Notes under the pieces: model-generated
Told to the model about the DNA's origin: nothing
Databases searched by the model: none
What the model saw: only the letters and a program-made list of their open reading frames with translations
DNA from: Lepus europaeus
Lineage: Eukaryota; Chordata; Mammalia; Lagomorpha; Leporidae
Direction: 5' to 3'
Length of the DNA stretch: 64,000 nt
Assembly: GCF_033115175.1 (NCBI RefSeq)
Contig: NC_084837.1
Span: forward strand, 72,997,266 to 73,061,265
Part shown: positions 33,856-45,000 of the stretch, in pieces
Layout of the letters: every line of letters starts with the position of its first letter
Numbering within the stretch: position 1 is the first letter of the stretch
Position numbers and translations under genes: made by a program

Positions 33856-34289
33856 GGTAGGGTTGTAGGGGAGCTGCCCCTCGATCCACAGGGGCTGGGT
33901 TGTGGGAATGCTGGCCCAGAGTCCCACAGGAGCCACTCAGGTTTTCCAGAGTGGCAGAGACATGCTGGGGTCATGGCAGCTCTGGCCTGCAGTCTGGCGG
34001 GACCATGCAGGTACCCACGGTGCCAGCTCCGTTTCCATGTTTCCATGCAACATACTGTCCCCCACCCACCTTTTCTTCCCCCAGGCAGACAATTATTGTC
34101 TGTGTTGTGTTGCCTGGGGTTGTAGGAGGAGTGGAATTAGTCTCGTGGCCACCTAGTCTGTGGTGCTACGTCACCCCTGGAACCAGCAGCCCACAACCCC
34201 CGTGCAGCATTGCTCTGGGCTGACCACTGCTGAGGAAGACTTACAGCCTGAGGCCACTGCAGCCAGCCACAGGTGACACTAGCTGTGGT

Positions 34290-34633
34290 TTTTTTTTTTT
34301 TTTTCTTAAGATTTATTTATTTGAAACTCAGAGTTACACAGAGAGAAGGAGAGGCAGAGAGAGAGATTGCGAGAGAGGTCTTCCATCCGATGGTTCACTC
34401 CCCAGTTGGATGCAATGGCCAGAGCTGCACCAATCCGAAGCCAAGAGCCAGGAGCATCTTCTGGGTCTCCTACATGAGTGCAGGGGCCCAAGGACTTGGG
34501 CCATCTTCTACTGCTTTCCCAGGTCATAGCAGAGAGCTGGATCGGAAGAGGAACAGCTGGGACTCAAACCAGCGCCTATATGGGATGCCAGCACTGCAGG
34601 TGGTTTTGCCCGCAATGCTACAGCGCTGGCCCT
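34290..34633 (-). repeat. C-repeat SINE
   Basis: T run, CTTAAGATTTATTTATTTGA to GCTACAGCGCTGGCCC. Confidence 0.95.
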
Positions 34634-35064
34634 GGCTGTGTTCTAAGTTTCCACCCAGCACTGGGGCAGGGGCTGTTCAGATCCGGCTGGTGCTGCGAAT
34701 GATCTGCCTGGCACTGAGTTCCAAGACACAATTCTTTGCTCACTTTGGTGTCGTATTTCTTGGTAGCTGAAGTCCTGCTCCCAGCTGTGGGCCCCAGGTA
34801 GGGGGATGGTATGTGTGTGGGGTAGGGGTGGGGGGCGGGAATACAGTCCCTTGGCTGCCCAGTCCTGAGCTGGGTCACACCTCAGGATATGTGTTTGAAA
34901 CTGGTGGGGATACAGACTGAAAGGCGCCTACTTGAGTGCGGGTCTCTTCCTGGCCAGGGCACATCAAGAGGTTCCACACTGGACCACTGGCCTGAGGATA
35001 GAGACCTTTCAGCTTTATATGGGGTGGAGCCTCACAAGAGACACAACACTGAGTGTCAAGGAAA

Positions 35065-35257
35065 AATTTTTAAAAATTTTATTTGAAAGCCACAGCCACA
35101 GAGAGGTCTTCTATCCCCTGAGCTGAAGCCAGAAGCCAGGAACTTCTTCCTGGTCTCCCACGTGGGTGGCATGGGCCTAAGGACTTGGGCCATCCTCTGC
35201 TGCCATCCCGCTAGCAAGGAACTGGATTGGAACCACTGTACCACAACGCCAGCCCCA
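35065..35257 (-). repeat. C-repeat SINE, internally deleted
   Basis: AATTTTTAAAAATTTTATTT, then CCTGAGCTGAAGCCAGAAGC, to CCACAACGCCAGCCCC. Confidence 0.8.
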
Positions 35258-36170
35258 AGGCAGTCTTCAACTCACTTTCCTGCCAGACTCCCCAGCAACT
35301 GGAGACATCGATCCACTTCTGCTGGGCAAGGAGTGGTGGAGGCCGCCACCTGGCCACAGAGCTCAAGAGGAACAAAGGCTCAGGCGGAAGGTACTGGGCT
35401 GTGGGCAGCTGCTCTGGGACCTGGTCTAGCCCTGACTTTCACCCACTGGGTCTGGCTATGGGAGGCCTGGTACTGGGTTCCATATCCAAGGTCTGGACTT
35501 AATTCTCTCTCCCTTCCTCCACAGGCGGTGAGGCATCTCCCTCAACACTGTGCTACCTGGAACTGGAGGAGGTTGGATTCGAGAAACTCTTCGCTTCCTG
35601 CTTTCTTCAATGGTCTTTTCTTATTATGCTAAAACCCAGCTCTATGGCCTCACCTGGCCTCTGTCGCTCTTCCGAAGGTGACATGGTGCATGGGAGGCTT
35701 TCCACTTGCTGTCTCGGAGGGAAGACGATGACTGGAGCGTGTTACACAACCACCACCTTGCTCTGCCCCCCAGACTGTCAATTCCATCTTCCATGAACTT
35801 TCTGAAGCGTTGACGCACAACGGCGAAAATGCCACATATACAAGATGGTTTACCATATAGTGTGTTAAATGCGTGTCTGTTTGCCCCTTTTGTCATGAGT
35901 TTCTGTGCAATCAGACGTCTTTGCTCCTCCTCTTCCCTCCCCACTAGAGAGCAGCTTTGTTCTCAGCTCAGCCCCTGCTCCCGGGTCAGCAGCAAAACCA
36001 GCACTCCATCTACTGGACATGAAGTCTATCTGAAGAAGGTGCACCGAGGCTCCTACCCAACTAAACCTGAGCATGCTGTGCCATCTCTCACCATGGAGTC
36101 CCCTTTCCTGTACTGAACATTTAGGACATGAAGTGCTGAGTCAATGTTTCTTTTTTACAAAATTATTTAT

Positions 36171-36440
36171 GGGGCTGTCACTGTGGCATAGCAGGTAAAG
36201 CCACCACCTGCAGCACCAGCACCTCATGCCACTGACTCACATTCTGGCTGCTCCACTTCTGATCCAGCTCCCTGCTAATGTGCCTGGGAGAGCAGCAGAA
36301 GATAGCCCTGCGTGTTTGGGCCCCTGCACCTATGTGGGAGATCAGGAAGAAGCTCCTGGCTCCTTGCTCTGGACCCGCCCAGCTCCAGCTGTTGCAGCCC
36401 TTTGGGGAATGAACCAGTGGGTCAAAGGCCTCTCTGTCTC
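36171..36440 (+). repeat. C-repeat SINE, 3' truncated
   Basis: GGGGCTGTCACTGTGGCATA to GGTCAAAGGCCTCTCTGTCT, lacking the A-rich tail. Confidence 0.8.
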
Positions 36441-36612
36441 CCAGGTGGATGGTGAGGACCCAAGTACTTGAGCCATCACCTGCTGCCTTCCAGGGTGTGC
36501 ACTGACAGGAAGCTGGAATCAGAATTGTAACTGGGATTGGAAACCAGACACTTCAGTATGGCACGTGGGTGTTCCAAGTGGTATTGTAACCACTTTACCA
36601 ACTGCCTGCCCC
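36441..36612 (-). repeat. SINE fragment, opposite orientation
   Basis: ACCCAAGTACTTGAGCCATC to ACCAACTGCCTGCCCC. Joins tail to tail with the preceding copy. Confidence 0.7.
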
Positions 36613-36873
36613 TCAGTAAATATTTCTGAATAATGTCCAAATAGCTTAAATATCCTCAGTTTACTATGGTTTGACTATGATTTGGCCCCCAAACTCATGC
36701 CATTTAATCCCCAAAGTCCTGTGTTAACAGCACAGAGAAAATGAAAACTTCATTCACTTGTGTTCAGAAGTGGACCTTCGGGAAGTGAGCACATTGGGCT
36801 AGGCTGCGGGGGTGGAGCCTCTGTGATTAAACCCTGTGGCTTAATGAAGAGGCCATGTGGACACAGGCGGGCA

Positions 36874-37044
36874 CTTGAAAAATCATAGCAAATGGGATTA
36901 AAACATTGTTTGCGTACAGAGTTCAAAAATCCATGCACAGTTTTTCAAATTATGTGTTTTTTCATGAATTTTTTGAAGACTCCTTGCATATGGATTTCAT
37001 ATTATTTTTGTACCAAAAGAAACTTAATTTCAGTTTCCACAAAT
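36874..37044. mobile_element. Mariner-like (Hsmar2-type) DNA transposon remnants
   Basis: Contains AAATCCATGCACAGTTTTTC and TTTTCATGAATTTTTTGAAG, then a partly inverted second piece (TTGTACCAAAAGAAACTTAA). The same sequence set recurs at 39976, 40322 and 61386. Family assignment is from memory of mariner non-autonomous elements. Confidence 0.55.
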
Positions 37045-37150
37045 AGCCACGTGCTCGCTCTCACCATGTGATGCCCCATGCCATGCCACCTTGCCTTGAC
37101 TCTGCCTGAGAGACGGCCATGAGCAGAGGCTGAAGCAATGGGGCCACCTG

Positions 37151-37452
37151 GGCCGGCGCCCAATAGGCTAATCCTCCACCTGCAGTGCCGAAACACCGGG
37201 TTCTAGTCCCGGTTGGGGCACCGGATTCTGTCCATCTCTCTGCTGTGGCCCGGGAGTGCAGTAGAAGATGGCCCAAGTCCTTGGGCCCTGCACCCGCATG
37301 GGAGACCAGGAGAAGCACCTGGCTCCTGGCTTCGGATCAGCGTGGTGCGCCGGCCATAGCGGCCATTGGAGGGTGAACCAACGGCAAAGGAAGACCTTTC
37401 TCTCTGTCTCTCTCTCTCACTGTCCACTCTGCCTGTCAAAAAGAAAAAAAAA
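37151..37452 (+). repeat. C-repeat SINE (CTGTCA-A type)
   Basis: GGCCGGCGCCCAATAGGCTA to CTGTCAAAAAGAAAAAAAAA. The flank AATGGGGCCACCTG is duplicated precisely within the MaLR LTR. Confidence 0.95.
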
Positions 37453-37654
37453 ATGGGGCCACCTGATCCTGACTGTGAGCGTCCAGAACTGTGACCCACA
37501 ATAAACCCCTTTTCTTTATGAAGGGAGCTGCCTCAGGTGTTTCACCATAGTAATGAAAAATTAATAAACAAGATTTTATCAAATGAAAATCATCTCCACC
37601 ATTACATCCAGTGTCAGCGAGTGTCAGCGAGTGTATTTAAACAGCCCAAAGCAA

Positions 37655-38849
37655 GGTAAAACTCTGAACAAACGTTTATTTTTCTTTGACATATGTGTTT
37701 CACAGCCTGAACATCACACTGCCTTCAGAGAAAGGTGCTTTTATGCCATAATATTTTACTATGTACCGGCCAGGCATTAAACATTCTCATTAACATGATG
37801 AGACAATTTGCTGGTAAACATTTAACACAGAGACATTAGTTTCAATATCTCAAGAACATATTTTTGGTCATAACCAAGGAAATACATCAAAATATGACAA
37901 CATTGGCTAATATTTTACAAGCAAATAATATTTAACTCTGCATAGCTTATACAATAGGCTGTGGCAATAAATAATATCACCAATCTCATCAACTATTAAC
38001 TGGCCACAAAAAGCCTAACATTCATTTTTAATTGATATGAAATGCTCTATTGGTGTGGTTTCAACATAGCCTTAAACATGGATGTTTAACCCTGAATGCA
38101 TGAAAAGAAAAAGTACTAAACTGGACTAAGAAGGTATGTTTCAGTTAACTACAAATATGTCATGTTCACATATTACATTCCTAACATGAAGGCAAATATT
38201 TAAATAGAAAAACTAGCAGTCCAAAAAAATGTGAATATGCAAATTGTGAGGAAAACATTGCATTTAAATTTGCACTCATTTGCAGGTTACAGTACTAGCT
38301 CAGTAGAAACACTAACAGGAAAAATAGTCAGCAGGAAACAAGGACAATGGCCTTGGAGCAGAGGCCAGGTCTCGGCGCCCTGCTCCAGGCTGAGGGAGCG
38401 GCTCTGAGGTCTGGGTTTCTAATGCCTCAGGACAAGCCTTCACCCAGCCCAGGGGCCACGGGCATGCTTCAGTCGGTGGTAAGAACGGGGAGAAACACCT
38501 GAACCAGCAACATCCTTATAAAGGTTCTTCTCATTGTTTGAACTCGCTCATTGGCTACCTTGCAATGTTTTCTGAGTCAGGTTTACTAGACGTTGCAAAG
38601 AAGAGCTACCCTTCATGGGATACAAGGTTGGATGGGTTCTGAAGTGTGTCAGCACTCTCACAAGGAGCATGCACAGTCCCTCTGCAGACCCGTGTAGGCA
38701 GTGCTCAGTGCAACACCCAGCGGGGTCTGACTCAAGTTCTACAGACTCTCGGTCAGGCTTCCAGTGTGCTAACTGCCCCGAAAGCAGAAATGCCTACGAA
38801 GTACTGCAGTTGAAACAGATATAAAAATAAAGGTGCACTCTCTTTCAGT
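37655..38849 (-). other. DMXL2: Probable DMXL2 3' UTR
   Basis: About 1.2 kb of mostly AT-rich sequence after the DMXL2 stop, free of C-repeat SINEs, in contrast with both sides. That freedom suggests transcribed, constrained sequence. It ends at an AATAAA on the - strand. A GC-rich patch lies at about 38350-38470. Confidence 0.6.
37675..37680 (-). terminator. Candidate DMXL2 polyadenylation signal AATAAA
   Basis: The + strand TTTATT reads AATAAA on the - strand, 1.17 kb after the DMXL2 stop. Cleavage would be expected near 37655. The SINE-free stretch ends shortly beyond it. Confidence 0.5.
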
Positions 38850-39059
38850 CTATAGGATGTCCAGAATTCTAGGAGGGATGTTAAAAGCACTGGGCAAAAC
38901 CCTGGTTTTCAGCGTGCCGTCGGCGCCACAGGAGAAGACGCGGCCGCCCTGGCCGATGTCAATTTGCATGACGCCGGCCCCGATGTTTCTGAATATGGAC
39001 TGCTTCGCGTGCTCGTTCTTAAACGAATGAACCAGCCCATGGCCTGTGAGTCTCCACAC
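38850..39059 (-). CDS. DMXL2: DMXL2 terminal coding exon
   Basis: Acceptor CAACTAG, then VWRLTGHGLVHSFKNEHAKQ, SIFRNIGAGVMQIDIGQGGR, VFSCGADGTLKTRVLP and ILDIL, stop TAG at 38852-38850. It closes the WD40 propeller. Its GC and CpG content is clearly higher than that of the surrounding AT-rich introns and UTR. A few residues (IGQGG, PSAF, IPPR) differ from the family pattern as I remember it. Confidence 0.96.
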   Translation of the reverse strand: MWRLTGHGLVHSFKNEHAKQSIFRNIGAGVMQIDIGQGGRVFSCGADGTLKTRVLPSAFNIPPRILDIL

Positions 39060-42000
39060 CTAGTTGGAAGAATTGTAAGTAAAGAAACACCAACAGTGAA
39101 AACATGATCCTCACTTCTGTGGCCCAGGTTTCACAGCCCCCTCTTTCCGCAGAGCGCCTCCCCCTGGCAGCCCAGCGCAGTGCCACTCCCACACGTCACT
39201 GTCCTTGCATTTTGCTCGCCCTTGCCTCAAGCTTCCCTCCACCGCCTCCAGCACCCTGCCGCGTGATGGCCGGCCGGCACAGCCCATCTCCGACTCCAGC
39301 ACTCAGGTTAGCAGGCTTCGTGCTTCTACCCCTCTGCCAGGTGCAGGGTCCTCGATCACTGGAAACCTCACCTCAACCGCCCAAGGGCCAACACTGAGGG
39401 CCCCTAAGGATGGTTCTGAAGAGCCAGGCTAGTGCTCGCAAAAAAACCCTGTGGTAAGGAAGCTCAGGTCCTTGGCTCCTACCAGAGTTCTCTAAAGCTC
39501 TCTACCGACGAGAGTGGTCAGGCAGCTGGGTGATCTGGTCTTCCAGCCCCCCCGCCCTGCCACTGTTGAGAAAGAGCCGCCAGCGTCTGCCCAGCGCTTC
39601 AGTGCCTGCCTCCACCGTGGACGGTGCAGTGACTCGCGTCGGCAGCAGAGTGTGCCACTACTGGGTACCTTCCAACCCCTGGCCCCGACTGACTCACCTT
39701 TATGTTGCCTTCGGCTGAGCCTGTGGTGAAAAATTCCTCACAGGGATCCAGGGCCAGAGCTTTAATGGCTGAGTCGTGAGCCTGGAATGTGTGAAGGAGC
39801 TGCCTCTGCCTGATGTCGAAGACACAGACGTAGCCTTTCCTGCCTCCGGAGATGAGCAGCTGCTGTTTGGGCGCATACTGCAGGACCGTGGCACCGTGAT
39901 CATGGCACGTGAACCCTGCACAGGAAGACAACCAATACCGATGTCACAGAGGCACTTGTCATTCGAAGGTACATTTATGAGAGGACATCAAAAATTCATG
40001 GAAAGTGGAATTAAAAGGTAAGTTTATTTTGGTGCCAAAAAAAACCCTTGAAATCCATGCATTAGAGTGGTCTCCAGCAAGTTCACAAAGGGCAGTGGGC
40101 ACGAGGCACATGGTTAAGATGATGGTTAAGAGGCCTGCATCTTCCAGCAGTGCCCAGAATGCCTGGCTCCAGCTTCTGGCTAAGGCAGACCAAGAGTGAT
40201 GGCTCAAATAACTGGGTTCCTCCACCTACATGGAAGATCCGGATAGAGTTCTGGCTCCCAGCTTTGGCAGGCACGAGAGCAGGGACCAGAAGATGTAGGC
40301 TCTCTGCCTCTTTAATAATGTTGAAAAAATTTAAGAAGTTAATGGAAAATGCATATTATGAAAAAACTTGCAATCTTGCTTAGTTTGTTTCAGTACAAAA
40401 AGTTGAATTCCATTTGAAGCTCCCTCATATTTTAAATGGCTGAATTTATGTAATCATATTGACTAAACAAAAATTCCAAGCAACATCAGGAAAAACAACT
40501 ATCCATAATCTCAGTAAGAAACAAACACACAGAAAAAGGAAATTTAAACCTCAAGTCCCAAGTTATGCTGCCACATAAGTATGTAGAAGCAAATATGAGG
40601 AGGGCTTTTTAAAGACTTATCTACTTGTTAGAAAAACCTCTCTCTGCCCCTCTAATTCTTTCAATTTGCTGGTTCACTCCCCAGTTGGCTGCAACGGCTG
40701 GACCTGCACCTATCCGAAGCCAGGAGCCAGGAGCATCTTCCGGGTCTCCCACATGGGTACAAGGGCCCAAGGGCTTGGACCATCTTCTACTGCTTTCCCA
40801 CGCCATAGCAGAGAGCTGGATCCGAAGTGGAGCAGCCGGGACTAGAATCAGCACCCATATGGGATTCAGCACTAAAGGCAGTGGCTTTACTCGTTACGCC
40901 ACAGCACTGGCCCCTTATTTACTTATTTGAAAGAAGGACAGAGAGACAGAGATTTTCCATCCGCTGGGTCACTCCCCAAGTGGCCACAATAGCCAGGGCT
41001 GAGGCAGGCTGAAGCCAGGAGCCTCTCCCCAGTCTCGCATGTGGGGCAGGCTCACGCACGCGGGCCATTTGTCACTGCTTTCTGAGGCCCTTGCCAGGGA
41101 GCTGGATCACAAGTGGAGCAGACGGGACAAGAACCGGCACCGTATGGGATGCCAGCACTGCGGGTGCCAGCTGGCCCTGAGGCCAGGCTTCTTGATGGTG
41201 TGGTCACTCCATTATTACCCATTCATGACAGATATTTGCCCCTGCGTAGTGCTGCCCCATACCTAAAACATAGCCAAAATTCTCTTAGGCAGGCATTGAT
41301 CTCTGGCTGAGACACTGCCTCCCATATCAAAGGGCCTGGATTGGGGCCTGGCTCTGCAGCAGGTTCCAGTTTGCTGCCACCTGCCCGTGTGTATCCTGAG
41401 AGGCAGTGGCGATGGCGCTAGTGGAATCCCTGCCGAGGTGGGAGACCCAAACTCAGCTCAGGTTTGGCTCAGCTCAGCCTCTGTGGCCATCGGGGAGTAA
41501 ACCAGTGGGTGGGAGCTCAGTCTTCTCTGCCTCTCAAAGGAAAAATAAAATTTAAAAACGACTCCTAGGCAGGTAATGTTCAACTACAGTTGCATGAACA
41601 TCTTCAGTTGTAAATGAAAAACAGCACTGCTCCGCTACATTTTTTAAGAAAAACATCTTTGAAAATGCACTTCAGCAAATTCAGAGTAGGAAATGTTTCT
41701 GTTAGATTTCCATTTAACCCAAATGAATGGAGCACTTGGGGTACATCTTTATATGGAAGAGATCTTTATATGGAAGATAGTACTTGCCAAATTAGTGTCC
41801 CTAACAAAAGGAATAATATTTAAATAGAACTATTTATATCTCTAGCTCTTAGAAAGTTTTGTTTGATGGTTAAGTTTTAAAAATATGATCTCACTGCTAC
41901 CAAGCTCAACAAGTCCTTGGCAACTGTCCTTCATGGCTTTGGAGGTGGCAAAACTCTGCGCCAGATTTCCTAAGCTACCTGGACTTCTGTGCCCACAGAC

Positions 42001-45000
42001 GTGCACCTCAGCAAGGCAGCCAAACCTTCTAAGCCTCTGTTTTTAACCTATGAGTGCACACTCAGGAGATGCACTCACTAAAATAAAACCAGGAAAGCAT
42101 TCTTTGGTAGTCTATTAAGAACCGCAGACCTTAACTTACCATGAATGAGGCTGTTTCCAGGTGATATTAATGTGTCCCACAGGCAGACGTTTCTATGAAA
42201 GAAAGCACAGAAATAAAAAAGGGCATGTAACAAATACATAAGCAATTGTTCTAAGTTATCACTAGAGGCAAAGTTTATCTTCAAGTATTTTTGCTTATTC
42301 AATCTATTTTGTTCACTCACACTTACGGAGCAGGAAGGAGTAGGAGCCGGGGGTCTTTCCCTCCTAAGAGCTGACTGTTTCACTCACTGCCACTTCCCCC
42401 ATCCCGCTACCCACTCCAGGGACCTGCACTGAGCCTTCCCCAGTGCAAGGGCTGCTGCTCTACCCCAGGGGGCAGACAGCACAGGGAAAGGAGACGCTAT
42501 TTATGAGCTGGTGAGGTCAAAGAACATGTGGAGAACATGATCAGTGTCAAATGCTTGTTAGTGCCCAAAGAACCTGAAAGTACTAAACACAATGAAAAAG
42601 GAGAAAAAGACTGCATAGCTTTTAACATAAAAACTACCATGCTTACTGACATACTACATGAGGAGTGATTTTTGTTTTTCTCCTTTTGGTAAAGAAAACT
42701 AAGAATTTTGTAAGGAAGTATTTTTATTCCTAGAGTAGAAAAAAACACAAAAATATATCCATGCTTACTGCAAGAATACCTTTTTGCCTAACATCTTCCT
42801 ATTTCTTGTTTTGTTCCTGTCAACCTACCTATTGTCATTGGACTGTCCAGATGTGGCGACCAGACTTGAAGAGGTAATAAATGCAAAGTCACTTGTGGCT
42901 TTACTGTGGCACTGCCAACTCTATGGAAAACAAAATCATCAGGTATTATCTAAGCATCCCACAAAATGCAGCATTTTACAAACATGCAGCTCTGATAGTA
43001 ACATACTATCTGTAGGAGCTATGAACTGTAAAGAATAAGTGATAGTAAGAATTAACTCATTTGCATATTTCGCTAATATCCTAGTAATTTCTTAAAACTG
43101 GAGTTGGTAAAACCATCGAATTAAAGAGTTTGTTTTTCAATTATATAAGACCACAAAGTACATGAGCTTATCTAAATGAGCCTATTACATTAAAACCCAA
43201 TCAATTATAGTACAAACAATTTCCAGTACCTTTAATCAACTTTAGCTAATACAATGCAATATGGAATGTTCTTCCATGCCCAGTCTTAGGCTACGGTGTG
43301 AGGGTCTTAAGTCGCATCATCCCTGTAACTATATGCAAACATCCGTGTTGTGTCCCAGCTCCAGGGCTATCAGAAGTGGATGTTCGAACGATGGGAGAAA
43401 CCACTCACTGAGCTTACTTGGGGGCTCAGGTGATGGATGGGAATTTGGAGCTGAGGGCCCAAACGGAGGATGTCAGAGAATTTTAAAACGGACATTTTTT
43501 TCTGTCTAGAATGATAATGGCATAGTTATGACTGAAGGTAAAAGAATAGATTCAACATCATTTCCATTTCTGTGAAGTCACTACAGTACAGTCTATACTA
43601 ACTTAATTAAGAACCTGTGTGTACTCAAGCTTTTGAGTGCTCTGTCTGGACCCTCTGTCTCTCTCCGCTCCAGGTCACAGCCACCAGCACATACTTGTCC
43701 TCTGCAGGAGGTGTTTTACTGTGACTTGGGGAAATGGGTGAAGTGGCCCAGTGGGATCAGTTATAGTATGGTAAGCAGAATTGTGGAAGAAACTGGGATG
43801 GATGGTCAGACTCTACAAACTTCTGTCATTACCAGTTCAGAGTTTTCCAAAGAGAGACGTCTAAAAAAGACTCTAAAAATTTTCAGATAAAATGGTAGAT
43901 CCTCAAGGTAAAGAGCAAGATTGTTTTTCCTTTAGGGAATTTCAGTCAAACACTGGGGTAAGGATGGGCACTACTGCCAGGTGAGACTGCTGGACAGCCC
44001 TGTCCCCTCTCCGACAGGACCACCCCCAGAGTCACTTACCATGTAAGGTTTAGGGTTGGATGCAGTTTGGTTAACTTGCCAGATACTGAGAAAACCCTCT
44101 CCATCTGCCACTCCACACTGTAAAAAAGGCGTAAACATGAAACCCAACCTCCCAGGCCAAAGGTGAAAACACCAGGAAAGCAGATCCCCTCAGAGCCACA
44201 GAGCCAGCATCCTGCCTAGCGCTCTGCCCGTGTTGCTGTGGTTCCCAGCAGGGTGCAAATACTGAAAATCCTATCAGCTTTTAACTGCTTTTCTATATTC
44301 GCCTCAGTAACGGAATTCAGTAAGAAACTAGAAGGTGTCACTCGCGTACCTGACAGTGCTTACAGGCATCACCCAACTGGACAGGAGGAGTTTTTGCTTG
44401 TTTGTTTAATTGATCCATAAACAAACTCCACCTGTTTGTTCTATTTACACTCAGCGTCACTGGATTTTTATTTATTAGATGTCATTTTATTAACTTTTAC
44501 TGCTGAATAACCACAAGGAGTTTTGGCCAACTCTCAAGGACTAACCTTGTTGCCTTGTGAATTAAAATATAACCTGGTGACTCTGGCGTTGCCAGCCTGG
44601 CGGAAGCAGACGAGCTGCTGAGGTCGCGTCCACTCAAACATGCGCACGCTGCCGTCCTGGGCTCCGGTGAGGTCTGAAACACAAGGGGCCGAGGAGGAGC
44701 TGCAGAGTCAGAGTCCTGCCATCGTCACTAAATCCCCTCCACAGGACAGAGGACACGCGGACGGCTTCAGTCACTAATAACATACTCACAATATTGATGA
44801 ACTGGGTGTGAGGTCATTCTCTTAACATTATGTAGATTCCTTTTCATAAGCTTCAAAAAGGGAATTTAAAAAAATTCATTTTGACAGTGTCAGAACAACT
44901 CTAACTACAGTCTTTATTCTCCTATAACTTATTTCTGAGATAAATCCTGGTACAATGTCCTAAGCCACTTAGCATAGAACACGCGTCTGAGCAGGCTGAG

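Larger units (their letters stand above)
33856..36170. other. Intergenic sequence beside the provirus
   Basis: Apart from two SINEs, nothing is recognised. An open frame at 35642-35944 (-), in a region with GACTGTCAATTCCATCTTCC and GTTGACGCACAACGGCGAAA, is unlike its surroundings, but no family was recognised. Confidence 0.5.
36662..37565 (+). repeat. MaLR-type LTR with mariner-like and SINE insertions
   Basis: TATGGTTTGACTATGATTTG, TTAATCCCCAAAGTCCTGTG, GAAGAGGCCATGTGGACAC, then CTCTCACCATGTGATGCC and finally AATAAACCCCTTTTCTTTAT follow MaLR LTR order. A mariner-like block (36874-37044) and a C-repeat SINE (37151-37452) have split it. Confidence 0.75.

Noticed and set aside
35642..35944. 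Open frame with a basic/acidic start, possible transposase piece
   Set aside because: No recognisable catalytic or DNA-binding motif. Left as unrecognised intergenic sequence.
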